Source: Trujillonella humicola (GTDB lineage Bacteria > Actinomycetota > Actinomycetes > Mycobacteriales > Geodermatophilaceae). From it: a DNA stretch of 64,000 nt. Positions within the stretch are counted from its first letter, which is position 1. The number at the start of each line of letters is the position of its first letter. The notes beneath the pieces are model-generated. The model was given only the letters and a program-made list of their open reading frames with translations, ran no database searches and had not been told where the DNA came from. Location of the stretch: assembly GCF_046233715.1 (NCBI RefSeq), contig NZ_JBJNRJ010000003.1, forward strand, positions 124,001-188,000, written 5' to 3'. A program made the position numbers and the translations under genes. Shown here one piece after another: positions 34,518 through 42,391 of this stretch.

Positions 34518-34523
34518 AAGATA
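34518..34523 (-). promoter_or_regulatory. Possible rpsT -10 box
   Basis: TATCTT on the minus strand, giving a leader of about 75-80 nt; it sits in an unusually AT-rich patch for this genome. Confidence 0.4.
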
Positions 34524-34546
34524 CCAGCGCCGACGGGTCGCTCCCA

Positions 34547-34558
34547 CACCACGTGGTG
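34547..34558. promoter_or_regulatory. 12-bp palindrome in the rpsT/lepA divergent region
   Basis: CACCACGTGGTG is a perfect palindrome in the 196-bp region between divergent starts. It looks like an operator; the protein that would bind is unknown. Confidence 0.3.
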
Positions 34559-34627
34559 GACGCCGCAGACCCGGCCCGGCGGCGCGCTGCCGGGAAGGCG
34601 CTCGCCACCCCGGCCGGGCATGGGACG

Positions 34628-36469
34628 ATGGGCAGCACTGTGACGACTCCCGCTGCCACCGACCCGGCCCGCATCCGGAACTTCTGCATCATCGCCCACA
34701 TCGACCACGGCAAGTCGACGCTGGCCGACCGGATGCTCGAGGTCACCGGGATCATCGAGGCACGGCAGATGCGCGCCCAGTACCTCGACCGCATGGACAT
34801 CGAGCGCGAACGCGGCATCACGATCAAGGCGCAGAACGTGCGGCTGCCCTGGTCCGTCGACGGCACCGAGTACGTGCTCGACATGATCGACACGCCAGGT
34901 CACGTCGACTTCACCTACGAGGTGTCCCGCTCGCTGGCCGCCTGCGAGGGTGCCGTGCTGCTGGTCGACGCCGCTCAGGGCATCGAGGCCCAGACCTTGG
35001 CGAACCTGTACCTGGCGCTGGAGAACGACCTCACGATCATCCCGGTACTCAACAAGATCGACCTGCCGGCGGCCCAGCCGGAGAAGTACGCGGCGGAGAT
35101 CGCGCACATCATCGGCTGCGACCCCGCCGACGTGCTCAGGGTCAGCGGCAAGACCGGCGAGGGCGTGCCCGCCCTGCTCGACGCGATCGTCGCGCAGATC
35201 CCGCCGCCGGAGGGCGAGGCCGGGTCACCCGCCCGGGCGATGATCTTCGACTCGGTCTACGACATCTACCGCGGCGTCATCACCTACGTCCGGGTCGTCG
35301 ACGGCCGGATCTCCGCCCGCGAGCGGATCAAGATGATGTCCACCGGCGCCACCCACGAGCTGCTGGAGATCGGCGTCATCTCGCCGGAACCCAAGCCGGT
35401 CGAGAGCCTCGGCGTCGGCGAGGTGGGGTACTTCATCACCGGTGTGAAGGACGTGCGGCAGTCCCGCGTCGGCGACACCGTCACGCTGCAGCACAAGCCG
35501 GCGGCCGAGCCGATCGGGGGCTACAGCGACCCCAAGCCGATGGTCTACTCCGGCCTCTACCCGATCGACGGCAGCGACTACCCGCTGCTGCGCGAGGCGC
35601 TGGACAAGCTCCTGCTCAACGACGCCGCCCTCACCTACGAGCCGGAGACCTCCGCGGCGCTGGGCTTCGGGTTCCGGGTCGGCTTCCTCGGCCTGCTGCA
35701 CCTGGAGATCGTCCGCGAGCGGCTGGAGCGCGAGGCCGGCATCAGCCTCATCTCCACCGCTCCGAACGTCGTCTACCGGGTCGTGATGGAGGACCGCTCG
35801 GAGGTCACCGTGACCAATCCGAGCGACTGGCCCGAGGGCAAGATCGACACCGTCTACGAGCCGATCGTCAACGCCACGATCATCGCGCCCAGCGACTACA
35901 CCGGCGCCATCATGGAGCTGTGCCAGAGCCGGCGCGGGCAGCTCGGCGGCATGGACTACCTGAGCGAGTCCCGGGTCGAGCTGCGCTACACGCTGCCCCT
36001 CGGGGAGATCATCTTCGACTTCTTCGATGCGCTGAAGTCGCGCACCCGCGGCTACGCCTCGCTCGACTACCAGGAGGCCGGCGAGCAGGAGTCGAGCCTG
36101 GTGAAGGTCGACATCCTGCTGCAGGGCGAGGCCGTCGACGCGTTCAGCGCGATCGTGCACAAGGACAAGGCCTACAGCTACGGCGTGATGATGGCCGGCA
36201 AGCTGCGCGAGCTCATCCCGCGTCAGCAGTTCGAGGTGCCCATCCAGGCCGCCGTCGGCTCCCGGGTCATCGCCCGCGAGACGGTGCGCGCCATCCGTAA
36301 GGACGTCCTCGCCAAGTGCTACGGCGGTGACATCACCCGCAAGCGGAAGCTGCTGGAGAAGCAGAAGGAGGGCAAGAAGCGGATGAAGATGGTGGGTCGC
36401 GTCGAGGTCCCCCAGGAGGCCTTCGTCGCCGCGCTCTCCACCAACGAGTCCACCGCCTCCAAGAAGTGA
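34628..36469 (+). CDS. lepA: Elongation factor 4 (LepA)
   Basis: 613 residues. Ribosomal back-translocase/biogenesis GTPase. G1 AHIDHGKST, G3 DTPGHVDF, G4 NKIDLP, domain IV LDYQEAGEQESSLVKVDILLQ region and the LepA-specific C-terminus (GDITRKRKLLEKQKEGKKRM). Started at the ATG at 34628; a GTG at 34640 is possible. The stop overlaps the MOSC gene start (GTGA). Confidence 0.97.
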   Translation: MGSTVTTPAATDPARIRNFCIIAHIDHGKSTLADRMLEVTGIIEARQMRAQYLDRMDIERERGITIKAQNVRLPWSVDGTEYVLDMIDTPGHVDFTYEVSRSLAACEGAVLLVDAAQGIEAQTLANLYLALENDLTIIPVLNKIDLPAAQPEKYAAEIAHIIGCDPADVLRVSGKTGEGVPALLDAIVAQIPPPEGEAGSPARAMIFDSVYDIYRGVITYVRVVDGRISARERIKMMSTGATHELLEIGVISPEPKPVESLGVGEVGYFITGVKDVRQSRVGDTVTLQHKPAAEPIGGYSDPKPMVYSGLYPIDGSDYPLLREALDKLLLNDAALTYEPETSAALGFGFRVGFLGLLHLEIVRERLEREAGISLISTAPNVVYRVVMEDRSEVTVTNPSDWPEGKIDTVYEPIVNATIIAPSDYTGAIMELCQSRRGQLGGMDYLSESRVELRYTLPLGEIIFDFFDALKSRTRGYASLDYQEAGEQESSLVKVDILLQGEAVDAFSAIVHKDKAYSYGVMMAGKLRELIPRQQFEVPIQAAVGSRVIARETVRAIRKDVLAKCYGGDITRKRKLLEKQKEGKKRMKMVGRVEVPQEAFVAALSTNESTASKK

Positions 36470-37122
36470 CGGGGCGGCTCGAGGCCGTCTGCGTGTCCGG
36501 CACCGACCTCCCGGCCGTCCCCCATCGCAAGCCGACGCGCACCGGCATCGACAAGCGCCCGGTGGCCGGCCGGGTCGCCGTCCACCCGCTCGGCCTGGAC
36601 GGCGACGTCCAGGTCAACCGGCGCTACCACGGCGGCGAGGGGCAGGCGGTCTACGCCTACGCCCAGGAGGACGCCGACTGGTGGGCCGCTGAGCTCGACC
36701 GCGACCTGCCACCGGGCCGATTCGGCGAGAACCTGCGCACCAGCGGCCTCGACCTGACCGGCGCGGTGCTGGGGGAGCGCTGGCGGATCGGCACCGCGCT
36801 GCTGCAGGTCACCGACTGCCGCATCCCGTGTGCCAACTTCGAGCGCTTCTGGGGTGTGCCGCGGCTGGTCCGGCGCTTCACCGACCGCGGCGCGCCCGGC
36901 GCCTACCTGCGCGTCCTCGAGCCGGGACACCTGGGTGCCGGTGACGTCGTCGAGGTGCTCGACCGCCCCGGTCACGGCGTCACGGTGGGGACGGCGTTCC
37001 GCGCCTACACCACCGAGAAGGACCGCCTGCCCGAACTGGCGCCGGCGGTCCCCACGCTGCCCGAGCGGACCCGGGCCAGGATTGCCGCCCGCATCGAGCG
37101 CCGGTCGGCCGCCGGCCGCTGA
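36466..37122 (+). CDS. MOSC domain-containing protein (YiiM-like)
   Basis: 218 residues. LGLDGDVQVNRRYHGGEGQAVYAY and GRFGENLRTSGLDLT are the MOSC core, and DCRIPCANFERFWG carries the conserved Cys that would bind molybdenum cofactor or sulfur. A 3-alpha helical tail follows. Family members such as YiiM reduce N-hydroxylated bases. Coupled to lepA by a 4-nt overlap. Confidence 0.9.
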   Translation: MTGRLEAVCVSGTDLPAVPHRKPTRTGIDKRPVAGRVAVHPLGLDGDVQVNRRYHGGEGQAVYAYAQEDADWWAAELDRDLPPGRFGENLRTSGLDLTGAVLGERWRIGTALLQVTDCRIPCANFERFWGVPRLVRRFTDRGAPGAYLRVLEPGHLGAGDVVEVLDRPGHGVTVGTAFRAYTTEKDRLPELAPAVPTLPERTRARIAARIERRSAAGR

Positions 37123-37202
37123 GAACCGGCGGCCGACTCGCACCTGTGCGCGCCGCCGCTGACCCGGACGAGCAGCCCTGTCCCTGGACGTGCCCGCTCC
37201 TC

Positions 37203-37208
37203 TACGTT
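37203..37208 (+). promoter_or_regulatory. Possible -10 box of the regulator gene
   Basis: TACGTT 20 nt before the GTG at 37229, followed by GAGGAGG as ribosome-binding site. Confidence 0.35.
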
Positions 37209-37228
37209 CGCGTCGGCGAGGAGGGGTG

Positions 37229-40200
37229 GTGAGTGGGGCCGAGCGACTGCGGATCAGCCTCCTGGGCCAGCTCGCCGCCACCTGCGACGGTGAGCCCCTC
37301 GACCTGGGCGGTCCCCGGCAGCGCGCTGTGCTCGCCGTGCTGCTGCTGGCCCGCGGGGAGACCGTGCCCGCAGGCCGGCTCGCCGCGTCGGTGTGGCCGG
37401 ACCGGCCGCCGGTGGACACCCCCGCCGCGCTCCAGTCCTACGTCTCGCACCTGCGCCGGCGACTCGAGCCGGGCAGCGCGGCGCGCGCCCGCTCGGCGGT
37501 CATCGTCCGGGAACGGCCGGGTTACGCGGTCCGACTGCCTGCCGACGCGGTCGACGCCTGGCGGTTCGAGCAGTTGCTGCAGGAGGCCGCGGGGGCGTCC
37601 GCGCTGGCGGCGGTGCCGCTGCTCGAGGAGGCGCTGGGCCTGTGGCACGGCCCGGCCCTGGCCGAGTACGCGGACGCCGGCTGGGCGCAGCCCGAGATCG
37701 CTCGCCTGACCGACCTGCGGGCCACTGCCCGCGAGCAGCTGGCCGCGGCCCGGCTCGAGCTGGGCGGGGCGGGGATCCTCGTGCCCGACCTCGAGGCGCT
37801 GGTCGCCGAGGAGCCGCTGCGCGAGGAGCGGTGGCGGCTGCTGGCGCTCGCCCTCTACCGGGTCGGCCGGCAGGCCGACGCCCTCGCCGCACTGCGCCGG
37901 GCCCGGGCCGTGCTCGCCGAGGAGCTCGGCGTCGACCCCGGCCCGGCGCTGCGCGCGCTGGAGGACGACGTCCTGGCCCAGTCCCCGGCGCTGGGCCCAC
38001 CCGCCCGTGCAGCGTTCGGTGCCGCAGCGCCCACCCCTGCAGCGCCTACCCCGGCACCGCCCGCTCCCGCGCCCCGGCCCGCGCCGGACGACGTCCCGAG
38101 ATCTGCCCCGCCGGGGGCCGAGGAACTCGCCGAGCGCGACCGCGAGCTGGCCGCCATCCGCGCGGCCCTCGACGACCTCGCCGACGGGCGGCCGGGGGTA
38201 CTGCTCGTCGAGGGACCGGCCGGCATCGGCAAGAGCCGCTTGCTCGCCGAGGCCCGCCGGCTGGCCGCCGAGCGCTCGATCCGGGTGCTCGCCGCGCGCG
38301 GCAGCCCCCTGGAGCGGTCGTTCGGGTTCGGGGCCGTCCGGCAGCTGTTCGAGCCCGAGCTCGCCGATGCGGGGCGCCGGGAGGAACTGCTGGCCCGCGC
38401 GGCCGCGCCGGCCGGCGCGGTGTTCGACCTCGCGCCCGGCGAGTGCCCCGACGGCTCGTTCGCGGTGCTGCACGGGCTCTACTGGCTGGCGGTGAACCTG
38501 GCCGCGACCGGCCCGCTCGTGCTCGCCCTCGATGACCTGCAGTGGTGCGACGACGCCTCGCTGCGCGCCTTGACCTACCTGGTCCGGCGGATGGATGCCG
38601 TCCCGGTCCTGGTGGCCGGCACCGTGCGCACCGGCGAGCAGGCCGGGGAGGACGCGCTGCTGGCCGAACTGGCCCTCGATCCGGCGACGACCGTGCTGCG
38701 TCCCGCGCCGCTGTCACCGGAGGGGATCGGCGCCCTGATCGAGCAGCGGCTGCCCGGGCCGGTCTCCCCGCTGTTCGCCCGCGCCGTCGAGAGGACCACC
38801 TCGGGGAACCCGTTGCTGCTGCGGCAGTTGCTGCGCGGGCTCGAGGTCGAGGGGGTCCGGCCCGACGCGGCGCACGCCGACACCGTCGTGGCGATCGGCT
38901 CCCGGGCGGTCTCCAGCATGGTCGTGCTGCGGCTGCGGCGGCTGCCCGAGGAGGTGCGTGCCGTGGCACGTGCTGCCGCGGTGCTCGGCGACGGCGCGCC
39001 GCTGCCGGTGCTCGCGGCCCTGGCCGGGACGTCCGAGGAGCGCACCGCCGCCGCTCTCGCGGTGCTGGCGCGGGTGGAGGTGGTGACCGACGAGGATCCG
39101 CCGGCGTTCGTGCACCCCCTGGTCCGCGACGCCGTCCACCACGATCTGCCGGCGGCCGAACGCGGCCTGCGGCACGAGGAGGCCGCCCGGCTGCTCGCCG
39201 CGACCGGCGCCGGTGACGAGCAGGTCGCCGCCCACCTGCTGCTGGCCCCGCCCCGCGGGGAGCGGATGACCGTGGAGGTGCTGCGGCGGGCTGCGCGGGG
39301 CGCCGCCGACCGCGGCGCCTCGGACAGCGCGGTGACCCTGTTGCGGCGCGCGCTGGCGGAACCGCCACCGCCCGACCTGCGGGCCGCGGTCCTCGTCGAG
39401 CTCGGCGCGGTGGAGTCCCGCGTCGACGGCGTCGGCAGCATCGAGCACCTGCAGCAGGCCCTCGCGCTGCTCGACGACCCTCGGGAACGGGCGCAGCTCG
39501 CCGTCCTCGTCGCCCACGTGCAGACCTTCGCCGCGGCGCCCGGCGTGGCCACCGCCTTCGCCCGGGAGGCTCGCGCGGCGGTCCCGCCGGAGCTCGACGA
39601 CTGCCGGCAGGCGCTGCTGGCGCTGGAGCGGACCAGCGGCTTCATGCACGGGGTCGACCCGGCGACCTGGCGCGGCCCGCATCGACCGGAGCCGAGCGGC
39701 GACGGCGACGGCTCGCGCATGCTGGCGGCCACGGTGGGCTTCGAGGCGATGCTCCAGGGGCGCGACCGCGGGCGGGCCGTCGCGCTGGCCCGCGCCGCGC
39801 TCGACGGCGACCGGCTGTGGGAGGTCGACAACGGGCTGCTGTGGGTGGCGGCCGCCGTCACCCGGATCGTCGCGGATGACGACATCGGGGACTTCTGGCA
39901 GCGGGCGCGGGCGTTCGCCCACCGCCGTGGCTCGGTGTTCGCGGTGCACGCGGTCAACCTGTGGGAGGGGTTCTGGCGGTGGCGACGCGGCGAACTGGAC
40001 GAGGCCCTCGCGTCGCTCCGCGTCGCCTCCGACCAGGGCCGGATCTGGGGCGACGGGAGGATCGGGAACTCCTACACCTGCGCGTTCGCCGTGGCCTGCC
40101 ACCTCGACCGCGGTGACCCGTCCGCCGCCCGGCGCGCCGCCGACGCCGGCCTGGCCGCGCCGCATCCGGGTGAGGGCGGGCGGCTGCTGGAGCACGCGGT

Positions 40201-40891
40201 CGCCCGGCTGCTGGTGGCCGAGGGCCGGTTCGAGGAGGCGCTGGCCGCCGTCGTCCGGATCCCCGCCCCGGTGCCGGTGCCCAATCCCGTGTGGCATCCC
40301 TGGCGCAGCACCGGCGCGCTGGCCCTCGCCGGGCTCGGCCGCCCCGCCGAGGCGGTCACCCTGGTGGAGGAGGAGGTGCGGCGGCTGCGCGAGTGGGGCG
40401 CCCCCGGCCCCCTGGGCGCCGGGCTGTCGCTGCTGGGCCGGCTGCGCGGCGCGGCGGCCCTGCCCGACCTGCGGGCGGCCGTCGGGCTGCTGGAGACCAC
40501 GACCGCCACCGTCGATCTCGCACGAGCCCGTTGCGCGCTGGCCAGCCGTCCGGAGCTGCCCGACGAGGAGGCCCGGCCGTTGCTGCGGGCCGCTGCCGAG
40601 GGTGCGGCCGCGACCGGCGCCGCCGGGCTCGCCGACCGGGTGCGGGCCGCGCTGGCCGCCCGTGGGCTGCCGGACGAGACGCCGGCGGAGTGCCACCGGG
40701 TCTCGGCCACGGAGCGGCGGATCCTCGACCTCGCGGCCACCGGCCTGGGCGCCCGGGAGATCGCCGAGAGGCTGTTCCTGGAGCCCGGCACCGTGCACGG
40801 CGTCCTCGAGGCCGCCGACGGGAGCCGTCTCAGGTTCTTCTCAAGTCCACCGGCGGATCGTGGGACAGCGCTGACGGGAGGCGACCGGTGA
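37229..40891 (+). CDS. Large SARP/LAL-like regulator: OmpR-type HTH, BTAD, AAA ATPase, LuxR-type end
   Basis: 1220 residues. An OmpR/SARP-type winged helix at the N-terminus (RISLLGQLAATCDGEPLDLGG, VSHLRRRLEPG) is followed by a bacterial transcriptional activation domain (about 95-240), a Pro/Ala linker, and an AAA_16 ATPase with Walker A GPAGIGKS (about 329) and Walker B LALDDLQWC (about 430). Long TPR-like helices lead to a LuxR-type start (SATERRILDLAATGLGAREI). The LuxR helix-turn-helix breaks off after GTVHGVLEAA; the last 25 residues overlap the promoter of the next gene and resemble no HTH. The GTG at 37229 lies 4 nt after GAGGAGG. It probably activates the two oxidase genes that follow, through direct repeats at 40830 and 42279. 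Confidence 0.85.
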   Translation: MSGAERLRISLLGQLAATCDGEPLDLGGPRQRAVLAVLLLARGETVPAGRLAASVWPDRPPVDTPAALQSYVSHLRRRLEPGSAARARSAVIVRERPGYAVRLPADAVDAWRFEQLLQEAAGASALAAVPLLEEALGLWHGPALAEYADAGWAQPEIARLTDLRATAREQLAAARLELGGAGILVPDLEALVAEEPLREERWRLLALALYRVGRQADALAALRRARAVLAEELGVDPGPALRALEDDVLAQSPALGPPARAAFGAAAPTPAAPTPAPPAPAPRPAPDDVPRSAPPGAEELAERDRELAAIRAALDDLADGRPGVLLVEGPAGIGKSRLLAEARRLAAERSIRVLAARGSPLERSFGFGAVRQLFEPELADAGRREELLARAAAPAGAVFDLAPGECPDGSFAVLHGLYWLAVNLAATGPLVLALDDLQWCDDASLRALTYLVRRMDAVPVLVAGTVRTGEQAGEDALLAELALDPATTVLRPAPLSPEGIGALIEQRLPGPVSPLFARAVERTTSGNPLLLRQLLRGLEVEGVRPDAAHADTVVAIGSRAVSSMVVLRLRRLPEEVRAVARAAAVLGDGAPLPVLAALAGTSEERTAAALAVLARVEVVTDEDPPAFVHPLVRDAVHHDLPAAERGLRHEEAARLLAATGAGDEQVAAHLLLAPPRGERMTVEVLRRAARGAADRGASDSAVTLLRRALAEPPPPDLRAAVLVELGAVESRVDGVGSIEHLQQALALLDDPRERAQLAVLVAHVQTFAAAPGVATAFAREARAAVPPELDDCRQALLALERTSGFMHGVDPATWRGPHRPEPSGDGDGSRMLAATVGFEAMLQGRDRGRAVALARAALDGDRLWEVDNGLLWVAAAVTRIVADDDIGDFWQRARAFAHRRGSVFAVHAVNLWEGFWRWRRGELDEALASLRVASDQGRIWGDGRIGNSYTCAFAVACHLDRGDPSAARRAADAGLAAPHPGEGGRLLEHAVARLLVAEGRFEEALAAVVRIPAPVPVPNPVWHPWRSTGALALAGLGRPAEAVTLVEEEVRRLREWGAPGPLGAGLSLLGRLRGAAALPDLRAAVGLLETTTATVDLARARCALASRPELPDEEARPLLRAAAEGAAATGAAGLADRVRAALAARGLPDETPAECHRVSATERRILDLAATGLGAREIAERLFLEPGTVHGVLEAADGSRLRFFSSPPADRGTALTGGDR
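40830..40845 (+). promoter_or_regulatory. Pair of SARP-like direct repeats before the first oxidase
   Basis: TCAGG at 40830 and TCAAG at 40841, start-to-start 11 bp (7-mer plus 4-bp spacer), within the end of the regulator gene and 43 nt before the oxidase start. Format as in SARP (and also PhoP) binding sites. No convincing -10 box follows. Confidence 0.5.
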
Positions 40892-42273
40892 CCACGCAGC
40901 AGGCCAGCACGGCGCCCGATTCCCGCGCGCGCTCGCTGCGCGGGCTGTGCGGCGGGTCGGTGCACCTGCCCGGCGACCCCGCCTACGACCTGGCCCGGTC
41001 ACCGTGGAACCTGCAGATGTGCGACTCCCCGGCGGCGGTCGCCTACCCGGCGTTCCCCGAGGAGGTGGCCCAGGTGCTGCGTGCGGCTGCTGCGGCCGGC
41101 CTGTCCGTGGCGCCGCAGGGCACGGGGCACGGCGCGCCGCCCCTGCAGGGCCACCTCGCCGAGGCCGTCCTGCTGCGCACCGCGGCGATGACCGAGCTGT
41201 CCGTCGATGCCGAGCGGGGCACGGCTCGGGTGGGGGCCGGGGTGCTCTGGGGCGACCTGGCCGTCGCCGCCGGGCGGGCCGGGCTGGCCGCCCGGCACCC
41301 GTCCTCCCCTGACGTCGGGGTCGTCGGCTACAGCCTCGGCGGCGGCATCGGCTGGTACGCCCGCGCCCTGGGCCTGCAGTGCAACGCGGTGACGGCGGTC
41401 GAGATGGTGCTCGCCGACGGCACCTGCGTGCGCGCCACCGCCGACCGGGACGCCGACCTGTTCTGGGCGGCCCGAGGCGGTGCGGCCCCGCTCGGTGTGG
41501 TGACCGCTCTGGAGTTCTCGCTGTTCCCCCTCGAGACGGTGGTCGCGGGCCTGCTGGCGTGGGACGCCGCGCACGTCGAGCGGGTGCTGCCGGCGTGGGT
41601 GGAGTGGTGCGCCGGTGCGCCCGACGCCGCGACCACCGCATTCCGGGTGCTGGACGTGCCGGCCGCCGAGGTGGTCCCCGCCCCGCTGCGCGGCCGGCGG
41701 CTGGCCATCGTCGACGGCGCCGTCCTCGGGGACGACGCCGCGGCCGCGGCGGTCCTCGCGCCGCTGCGCGCCCTGGCGCCGGAGGTCGACACCGTCACCC
41801 GGGTCCCCGCCGCCTCGCTGGTCCGGCTGCACCTGGACCCCGAGGGGCCCACCCCGGCCTACGCCAGCAGCAGCCTCGTCAGCGGACTGCCCGACGACGC
41901 CGTCGCCGCGGTCCTCGCGGCCGTGGGGCCCGGCGCCGACCGCGGTCTGGCCGCCGCGGAGCTGCGCCAGCTGGGTGGTGCGCTGGGTCGGCCCGACCCA
42001 GCCGGCGGCGCGCTGGACTCCCTCGACGGCGCGTTCCTGGCGCTCGGCCTCGGGCTGGAGGGTGGCCCGGACGACTGGCCGCGGCAGCGGGAGGCGGCCG
42101 CCCGGTTCCTCACCGCGCTCGACCCCTGGGCCACCGGGGCCTCCTACCTGCCGATGCTCGACGAGCGCACCGACACCCGCAAGGTCTTCCCCCCGGGCGT
42201 GCACGCGCGGCTGTCGGCCATCCGCCGGGCCGCCGACCCGGCCGGACTGTTCGTCAGCCCGCACCCGGCCTGA
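40888..42273 (+). CDS. FAD-binding oxidoreductase (VAO/PCMH type), first paralogue
   Basis: 461 residues. FAD-binding-4 domain with VAPQGTGHGA (the His after Gly may hold FAD covalently, as in berberine-bridge-type oxidases), VGAGVLWGDLAVAAG, VVGYSLGGGIGWYARALGL and FWAARGGAAPLGVVTALEF. The C-terminus lacks an obvious BBE Tyr motif. GTG start overlaps the regulator stop by four bases; GGGAGG lies upstream. Related to the next oxidase: both begin with a VHLPGDP.YD...PWNL stretch. The substrate is unknown. Confidence 0.88.
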   Translation: MTTQQASTAPDSRARSLRGLCGGSVHLPGDPAYDLARSPWNLQMCDSPAAVAYPAFPEEVAQVLRAAAAAGLSVAPQGTGHGAPPLQGHLAEAVLLRTAAMTELSVDAERGTARVGAGVLWGDLAVAAGRAGLAARHPSSPDVGVVGYSLGGGIGWYARALGLQCNAVTAVEMVLADGTCVRATADRDADLFWAARGGAAPLGVVTALEFSLFPLETVVAGLLAWDAAHVERVLPAWVEWCAGAPDAATTAFRVLDVPAAEVVPAPLRGRRLAIVDGAVLGDDAAAAAVLAPLRALAPEVDTVTRVPAASLVRLHLDPEGPTPAYASSSLVSGLPDDAVAAVLAAVGPGADRGLAAAELRQLGGALGRPDPAGGALDSLDGAFLALGLGLEGGPDDWPRQREAAARFLTALDPWATGASYLPMLDERTDTRKVFPPGVHARLSAIRRAADPAGLFVSPHPA

Positions 42274-42278
42274 CCGCG

Positions 42279-42331
42279 TCAAGCGGATCTCAAGGTCCCC
42301 GCTCAGGTGGCGCTCAACCCCGCGTCAAGGC
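42279..42331 (+). promoter_or_regulatory. Array of five SARP-like direct repeats before the second oxidase
   Basis: TCAAG at 42279 and 42290, TCAGG at 42303, TCAAC at 42314, TCAAG at 42325: spacings 11, 13, 11, 11 bp. They lie between the two oxidases, 67 nt before the GTG at 42392. The same heptamer CTCAGGT starts the array's second part and the repeats at 40829. Confidence 0.6.
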
Positions 42332-42391
42332 CCCGGGCCCACCGTCTGTCCAGCGACGTCGCACCGACGTCCCGGACCTCCGGAGGACACC

